A DNA stretch of 64,000 nucleotides, from positions 147,372,917 through 147,436,916 of the forward strand of contig NC_053391.1 in NCBI RefSeq assembly GCF_905171765.1. The letters are read 5' to 3'. Positions 58,136 to 64,000 of the stretch are shown here, one piece after another. The notes beneath the pieces were generated by a model that saw nothing but the letters and a program-made list of their open reading frames with translations, was not told the DNA's origin and made no database searches. This stretch comes from Bufo bufo (lineage: Eukaryota > Chordata > Amphibia > Anura > Bufonidae). The position numbers were made by a program, and so were the translations under genes. The stretch's first letter is position 1. Every line of letters starts with the position of its first letter.

Positions 58136-58638
58136 CTAGCACGTTTTTAAAAAACACTGCTTGTTGCTGGCATCATGGCATAGGCTGGCTGACTATCCAA
58201 CCAAGTAGTTACCAGCCCACACACCCCAAAGGCCGGTGTAATGTTATACTTCCCTACTTCGTGAGATTTCCCTACCCTCGTCACTTCCGGTTGCACCGGA
58301 CATGACGTGAGGAGGTGTGCAGCGCCGCGCAGGCGCACAACGACAGGTTAGGGAAATTTCACAGCAGAGTGCGCATGCGCCAGGAGCCTCACCGGCGGTT
58401 AGGGTAGGGAAAAACTATGGGCCAATGCGCAGGCGCAGTGATCGGATGGATTTTCTCAGCTGAACACCGGCCGACACTGCGCATGCACCGGGAGCCTCAC
58501 CAGCGGTTAGGGAAGGGAAAAATTACGTACGGGCCAGTGCTTTTTCCCTACCCTAACCGCTGGTGAGGTGTCCAGCTGAGAAAATTAGTTTCCAATGTAG
58601 TAGTAATAACTAAACAATTAAATAATAAACATATTGCA
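58136..58638. repeat. Repeat-rich spacer with inverted segments
   Basis: caccagcggttagggaaggg and ccctaaccgctggtgagg form an inverted repeat across 58500-58575. Related words (cccggtgaggctcc, gaaatttcc) occur near 58280-58400. No gene seen. Confidence 0.6.
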
Positions 58639-58699
58639 TTGTCTACTTACCACCAGGACAATAAGATGATCTGGACTCTGGCTGCAGTGTGGCTCTGGG

Positions 58700-59112
58700 G
58701 ACTCCATTGTCACTCTCTTCTCCCCCCCCCCTCCCTCCCTCCCTTCCTTGTCACTCTCTCCCCCCCCCCCTTCCCTTGTCACTCTCATTATTCCCCCCCC
58801 TCTCCCTTGTCACTCTCATTATTCCACCCCCCCTCCCTTGTCACTCTCATTATTCCACCCCCCCTCCCTTGTCACTCTCATTATTCCACCCCCCCTCCCT
58901 TGTCACTCTCATTATCCCCCCCTCTCCCTTGTCACTCTCATTATTCCCCCCCCTCTCCCTTGTCACTCTCATTATCCCCCCCCCCTCTCCCTTGTCACTC
59001 ATTATTTCCCCCCCCTTGTCACTCTCATTATTTCCCCTCCCTCCCCCCTTGTCACTCTCATTATTTCCCCCCCCTTGTCACTCTCATTATTCCCCCCACC
59101 TTGTCACTCTCG
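58700..59112. repeat. C/T-rich minisatellite, about 14 units of 26-32 bp
   Basis: The phrase cccttgtcactctcattatt recurs, separated by C runs of different lengths. The long open frames on it (about 165-184 codons in three frames, all serine, leucine, histidine and proline) are by-products of the repeat. Confidence 0.92.
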
Positions 59113-59448
59113 GGAAGTTGTGTTCTCCAAGGATAATAACAAATGGACTGACCATATCAACATGTGGATACGTTTTATCGGCGATGTTTTTATTTTATGG
59201 TCAGGAAGTACATTTGACTTTAACCATTTTGTTGATGACCTAAACAAGAACACGTTGGGATTGTTCTTTACATCAGAGATCTAAGAGCATCAGATCACGT
59301 TCTTGGATCTCACCATCTTCAGGGATCGGGATGGCAATGTTGGTACCCGTCTATTTCGGAAAGAGACGGCCACCAAAAGTCTCCTGAGGTGGGACAGTTG
59401 CCATCCGGTACCCCTGAAGAAAGGAATTCCCAAAGGACAATACCTCAG
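59113..59448 (+). pseudogene. Penelope-like reverse transcriptase fragment
   Basis: Plus-strand translation gives FSKDNNKWTDHINMWIRF and IGDVFILWSGST, then DDLNKNTLGLFFTSEI and, after a stop (TAA at 59282), FLDLTIFRDRDGNVGTRLFR and HPVPLKKGIPKGQYL. This is the order of the Penelope RT catalytic region. Its DD box shows GD where DD is expected, a change at a catalytic aspartate. It ends at the LTR of gypsy 2. Confidence 0.75.
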
Positions 59449-60243
59449 TGTAACGGGGCGCCGAAGGCGCACTCGGTCTCCCATCAGCCACAGACCTGCT
59501 GCTTAGCTTCGGGAGCGAGGATCTGTGTTTGGCCTCGTTTCCAGGGTGGCTTTGCTACTTGGGAGGCTCCCTGCTCCTAGGTCTGCCTTGAGCGCCGAGC
59601 TGATCACTCGGTGCTCGACTTGTCTGTCTGTCGGTCATGTGACGCTGGCCACGTCACATGACCCTCACTCCCCACTATAAATACAGGCAACCTGCTGGCT
59701 ACAGGTTGCCTGTGATTTTGGTCCCTTAGGCTGTGTATTATTATTGTTATTAAGCTTACCTTTGGATTTGACCCTTGATCTGCTTCCTGACACCTCTTCT
59801 GCCTGCTCCCTGAACCTTGACGCTACCTCTCGGATTTTGACCTCAGCTTGCTTTTGTATTTTGTATTTGCCTCTTCTCTTGTACTGATGTGACTTCCCGG
59901 ATTTTTGACCTCGGCCCGCTCTCGGATCTGTCTCTGTCTCCTCCCTCGTACTGACGTGACCTCCTGGACTGACCCCGGCTAGTTGACCCGCCTCGCCCTT
60001 CTGTTTTTGGTGGTACCTTGCTTGTTCCACCTCTCTGTCCGCTCGAGTGCTACCTCTCATTGGCTGTCCGCTTCCCTGCTGTCTCTATCTCTCTGCTTGC
60101 ACTTACTCAGGTCAGGGACTGTCGCCCAGTTGCGCCCCGTCACCTAGTCGGGTGGTGCAAGTAGGCAGGGACAGGGGACCGGGTGGCAGCTCAGAGGGTG
60201 CACCTCCACTCTATCTTTATACCCGTGACGCTATCCCGTGACA
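59449..60243 (+). repeat. 5' LTR of Ty3/gypsy element 2
   Basis: 795 bp from TGTAACGGGGCGCCG to TATCCCGTGACA. It is inserted in Penelope-like sequence. The 3' LTR lies beyond the window, so the target duplication cannot be checked. Confidence 0.85.
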
Positions 60244-60265
60244 GAATCACAGGCCTTAATTTAGC

Positions 60266-61150
60266 ATGGACCCTCTACAGAGCCTCACCGAACATGTGCA
60301 GGGTATTGCTCAAATAGTACAAGAACTTGGGGAGAGACTACAGGTTCAGGAGACCGTCTGAACTCCCCCCATTCTTGCTCCCACCACTATTCAGGTGGAA
60401 CCACACATTAAATTAACCGATCGGTTTTCGGGTGACCGCCGAAGTTTTTTAGCTTTCAAGGAAAGCTGTAAACTTTATTTTCGACTACGTCCTCACTCCT
60501 CTGGTCCTGATCCACAGAGGGTTGGTATTATCATCTCCCTGCTTCAAGGGGACCCCCAGGAATGGGCCATTTCTTTGCCTCCGGATTCCCCTTGTCTTAA
60601 TTCTGTGGACCTCTTTTTCCAGGCGTTAGGGGTTCTTTATGATGAACCAGACCGAGCCTCTGTGGCAGAATCCAATCTTAAGGCCCTCACTCAGGGGAAT
60701 CGTCCAGTGGAGGATTATTGTACGCAGTTCCGCAAGTGGTGCGTTCCCTCGGGTTAGAACAAACCAGCGCTCAAATGTCAATTTAGGGCAGGCTTGACTG
60801 AGAAGTTAAAAGACATGTTGGTTTGTAATCCCTGTCCTGACTCTTCAGAGGAGACCATGACGCTAGCCATCAGACTAGATAGACGGATCAGAGAGAGACA
60901 GCGAGAGCATTTGTTTTCTCCTCATACCCTTCTTCAACCTGAGTTTCCCCCATTGAACCTAAGATGGAGGCCCACACGGACGAGCCCATGCAACTTGGGA
61001 TTACGTGAAGAGAGCTACGCCATCGTCGGGGCTCTTGTTTTTATTGTGGGGATCCCGACCACTGTATCCGTCAGTGTTCTAAAGCTCCGCCTTCTGGAAA
61101 GTCATCCAAGTCTGAAGGATCCAAGGACAAGGTACTCCCAGAGGTGGTAA
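60266..61150 (+). pseudogene. gypsy 2 gag, broken
   Basis: It starts MDPLQSLTEHVQGIAQIVQE, has a stop at 60359-60361, then the gag core (VEPHIKLTDRFSGDRRSF, AISLPPDSPCL, YDEPDRASVAESNLKAL), a second stop (TAG, 60755-60757) and LTEKLKDMLVCN. The region that would hold the knuckle (around 61000-61080) is out of frame. Confidence 0.88.
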
Positions 61151-61533
61151 GAAGTAAATTATTGTTGCCGGTTTCTATTGCCATTGGAGTCTTAAAGGGG
61201 TCAATAAATGCCTTTGTGGATTCAGGGACAGCTTTTAGTTTTATTGATTGCAAATTTGTTGAACAAATGGGAATTTCTATACTAGAATTGTCCACCCCGA
61301 TCCAGGTTGTCGCCATCGATTCTACCCCCTTGCTAGGGGGCACTGTAAAACTCCATACTCCGGAGGTTACCCTGTCTGTAAGGGGTCTGCCACTCAGAGA
61401 AATGCTCTTTCTTTGTTTTAGAGAATCTTCCTGTTCAGGTAGTCCTTGGTATGCCCTGGCTTCAGCAACACAATCCGGTCATTAACTGGAGTTCGGGCGA
61501 GTTAGAGAGATGGGGCCTAACTGTAGTTCTTGC
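61144..61533 (+). pseudogene. gypsy 2 protease, frameshifted
   Basis: It contains AFVDSGTAFSFIDCKFV (DSG active site), IDSTPLLGGTVKL and, after a frame change near 61420-61440, sequence for VLGMPWLQQHNP. It ends where the TTAA MITE is inserted. The aspartic protease would process gag-pol. Confidence 0.88.
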
Positions 61534-62428
61534 TTAAAGGGAATCTGTCACCTGCTTTAACCATTTTTAAGCTGGGACCATCGCTATGTGGACTAAAGTA
61601 CCTTATTTCCAGCAGTCTTCTTTTTACTTGATTTCGTTTTGTAGTTTTGATATAAAAGCTCTTTTTCTGATATGCTAATTAGGGTCCAAGGAGCCCAGAT
61701 GGGCGTTTTTTTCCCTCTCCGGGGCCCAGTGACGCCCCCCTGCAGTGCCCAGCGCGCCTTAATTTGAATTCCAAGAATGCCTCCTGATCATCAGATAACC
61801 TCCCACAGCCCGGAAAATGGTTCCGCCCCCTCCCCACGTCATAGTCTACCTTATAGAAATGCCCGTCCTTCTTCCTGTCTGCGGCCCGAAAACTTGCGCA
61901 GGCGCAGTACCGTCTGCGGCCTGCGCGATCATCAACGTCCTGAGGGCAGCAGCGCTCAGGTCACATCACTGGGCTCGGCGCATGCCCAGTGAGACTTTTG
62001 AGGCTGTTGCCCTCAGGAGGTTGATGATCGCACAGGTGCAGGCCACAGGCGGTACTGCGCCTGCGCGAGTTTTCTGGCCGCAGACAGGAAGAAGGACGGG
62101 GCATTTCTATAAGGTAGAATATGACGTGGGGAGGGGGCGGAACCATTTGCCGGGCTGTGGGAGGTTATCTGATGATCAGGAGGCATTCTTGGAATTCAAA
62201 TTAAGGCGGGCTGGGCACTGCAGGGGGGGTCACTGGGCTCCGGAGAGGGAAAAAAACGCCCCTCTGGGCTCCTTGGACCCTAATTAGCATATCAGAAAAA
62301 GAGCTTTTATATCAAAACTACAAAACGAAATCAAGTAAAAAGAAGACTGCTGGAAAAAAGGTACTTTAGTCCACATAGCGATGGTGCCAGCTTAAAAATG
62401 GTTAAAGCAGGCGACAGATTCCCTTTAA
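61534..62428. mobile_element. TTAA-flanked palindromic MITE inserted in gypsy 2 pol
   Basis: It starts TTAA-agggaatctgtcacctgc and ends gcgacagattccct-TTAA, with arms tttaaccatttttaagctgg, gtactttagtccacatagcg and aggatgcctcctgatcatca-like sequence mirrored. The flanks ctgtagttcttgc and ccgtagttcaagc read across as coding sequence of gypsy 2. Confidence 0.92.
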
Positions 62429-63252
62429 CCGTAGTTCAAGCTGGGGTTTCATCAGATATTATTCCTCATTTTAATTCTGATTATTCAGATGTTTTTTCCA
62501 CCACTGAGACAGATACTCTCCCTCCCCATAGGTCTTATGACTGTGTTATCGACTTGGTACCCGAGTCCAAATTTCCTAAAGGACGGATTTATAATCTTTC
62601 CAGTCCTGAGCGCAGGGCCATGAAAGACTATATCCAGGAGAGTCTCAAGAAGGGACATATTAGGCCCTCCACCTCTCCCCTGGGAGCAGGATTCTTTTTC
62701 GTTAAAAAGAAGGACGGTGGTCTCAGGCCCTGCATTGACTATAGAAATTTAAATAAAATCACTATTAGGAATCAGTATTCCATCCCGTTGATTCCTGATT
62801 TGTTTAACCAGATTTTGGGTGCTTCGTGGTTTTCTAAATTTGATTTGAGAGGAGCGTATAACCTAGTTCGTATTAAGGAGGGAGATGAGTGGAAAACTGC
62901 TTTTAATACTCCAGAGGGACACTTTGAGTATCTTGTTATGCCATTCGGTCTTTGCAATGCCCCAGCTGTGTTTCAGAATTTCATGAATGACATTTTTAGA
63001 GAACTCATCGGCAAAGTTATGATTGTTTATCTCGATGATATTCTTGTCTTTTCACCTGACTGGGATTCTCATGTGTCTCACATCAGATTGGTTCTTAAAA
63101 TCCTCAGGGAGAGTCATCTGTCCGTTAAATTAGAGAAATGTGTGTTTGGAGTCCAAGAGATTCCTTATCTCGGCTATATTCTTACTCCTCATTCATTTAA
63201 AATGGATCCCAGTAAGGTTCAGGCTATCCAAGACTGGGTAAGACCATCCTCC
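62429..63252 (+). pseudogene. gypsy 2 reverse transcriptase, open to the piggyBac-like insertion
   Basis: The frame is open across the MITE border and contains [74 protein letters not shown] and the catalytic YLDDILVFSPDW (about 63030-63065), then KLEKCVFGVQEIPYLGYIL and KMDPSKVQAIQDWV. It is cut at 63253 (TTAA). RNase H and integrase would follow outside the window if the element is complete. Confidence 0.92.
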
Positions 63253-64000
63253 TTAACCTCTTCAGGACACATGACGTACCGGTACGGCATGTTGTCCTGG
63301 TACTTAAGGACACATGACGTACCGGTACGTCATGTATAGTTCCGATCACCGCCGCCCGGCGGGCGGTCATCAGAACCCGGTGCCTGCTCAAATCATTGAG
63401 CAGGCACCTTGGCTAGATGCGCCGGGGGGTCCTGTGACCCCCCATGTCGGCGATCGCAGCAAACCGCAGGTCAATTCAGACCTGCGGTTTGCTGCGTTTC
63501 CGGGTTATTCGGGTCTCTGAGGACCCGATAACCCGGAACAGGATGGTGATCGGTGGTGTGATTTTACCCCACCAATCACCATCCTGCGATCCTGAGAGGT
63601 GATGGTGACATCACCTCTCAGGATCGCCTCTGATTGGTAGGTGGGCGGGCGGGCGGGAGATTCAAATCTTGTTAGCGCTCCTCTCCTCCTCCTTTTGTGT
63701 CCCGGAGCGGAGGAGAGAGGAGCGCTGCAGTGCACATGTGTATCTGAGCCAGCATCACCCCATCTGTCCCCCAGCACCCATCCTTGCCCCCAGGATCCGA
63801 TCTGTGCCCCAGCACCCCCCCATCTGATCAGCCAGATAATTAGGGAAAGGCTAGGAAAAGGTTGGGCTAGGCAGGGATATAAAAGGGAAAGTTAGTGGGA
63901 AAAAAAAGTTTGATTGCATCACCCTAAGTAGGGTGTCTGGGGTGTCTAGGTCTCTCTGTGTGACCCTAGACCCCCCCAGGGGTGCTGCCGCTTGCCCCCC
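63253..64000. mobile_element. piggyBac-like TTAA element, left part, runs off the window
   Basis: It starts TTAA-cctcttcaggacacatga, with tandem gacgtaccggtacg words at 63269-63286 and 63313-63330, then CG-rich and ctgtgcccc-like tracts (63755-63815) that recall 31480-31720. It interrupts gypsy 2. The inverted segment gcagcaaaccgcaggtc / gacctgcggtttgctgc at 63457-63494 may form a hairpin. Confidence 0.65.

Larger units (their letters stand above)
59449..64000 (+). mobile_element. Ty3/gypsy chromovirus 2, interrupted and leaving the window
   Basis: LTR, gag, protease and RT follow in order. The coding part is split by a TTAA MITE (61534-62428) and cut at 63253 by a piggyBac-like repeat that continues to the window end. 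RT is close to that of gypsy 1 (both contain [23 protein letters not shown] and YLDDIL), so the two belong to the same clade. Confidence 0.9.

Noticed and set aside
58639..59284. Three overlapping open frames of 165-184 codons
   Set aside because: They arise from the C/T minisatellite, are serine-, leucine-, histidine- and proline-rich in all frames, and have no domain.
61817..62287. 156-codon frame across the TTAA MITE
   Set aside because: Follows the palindrome; the matching reverse frame exists on the other strand.
43138..64000. First coding exon of PCYT1B upstream of 43137
   Set aside because: I looked for the start-Met N-terminal segment on the minus strand and could not find a convincing exon; it is probably further upstream or too divergent.

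Overview
The window looks like vertebrate chromosomal DNA, most likely from a frog or toad. It has no bacterial gene layout. It holds four exons with GT/AG splice borders of a deeply conserved vertebrate gene, PCYT1B (choline-phosphate cytidylyltransferase B), on the minus strand. The rest is intronic or flanking DNA packed with transposable elements. The mix fits large anuran genomes: TTAA-flanked palindromic MITEs, 3-bp-target Harbinger-like MITEs, hAT elements, several Tc1/mariner lineages, Ty3/gypsy chromoviruses and Penelope-like elements. The exact species cannot be fixed from the sequence alone.

Host gene: in transcription order (right to left) the PCYT1B exons are 43137-43038, 18266-18150, 16387-16236 and 2933-2855. 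Their phases join perfectly (0/1, 1/1, 1/0, 0/1) and they encode the N-terminal region and most of the catalytic nucleotidyltransferase domain, including the HSGH motif. The introns are about 13.3, 1.8 and 24.8 kb. The start codon, the rest of the catalytic domain and the lipid-binding C-terminus lie outside the window or were not recognised.

Layout: 1-2.45 kb, small palindromic and tandem repeats. 3.1-10.3 kb, a decayed hAT element with a frameshifted transposase, satellite-like arrays at both ends and an inserted 18S rRNA-like stretch. 10.4-17.6 kb, a series of MITEs (TTAA, hAT and Harbinger types). 19-23 kb, old Tc1 copies, one split by a TTAA MITE that is itself a composite. 25-28.6 kb, a near-intact DD37E Tc1/mariner element and an intact-frame DD35E element. 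31.2-35.2 kb, long AT-rich TTAA-bounded repeats of possible piggyBac type. 35.9-41.4 kb, a young but broken Ty3/gypsy chromovirus with two LTRs and a 5-bp target duplication, inserted beside Penelope-like debris. 43.6-46.3 kb, a palindromic TTAA element hit twice by related solo LTRs. 47.6-54.6 kb, more MITEs, a solo gypsy LTR and a 510-bp hairpin palindrome. 55.4-59.4 kb, Penelope-like fragments, one split by a second, open-frame DD37E element. 59.4-64 kb, a second chromovirus interrupted by a TTAA MITE and by a piggyBac-like element that runs off the window.

Apart from PCYT1B nothing here looks like a host gene. The transposon proteins act on their own DNA or RNA (cut-and-paste transposases; gag-pol for reverse transcription and integration). 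The nesting order gives a relative history: Penelope and old Tc1 sequences are oldest, then gypsy 2, then the TTAA and piggyBac-like insertions into it. Gypsy 1 and the two DD37E copies look most recent. No CRISPR, tRNA or bacterial feature is present.
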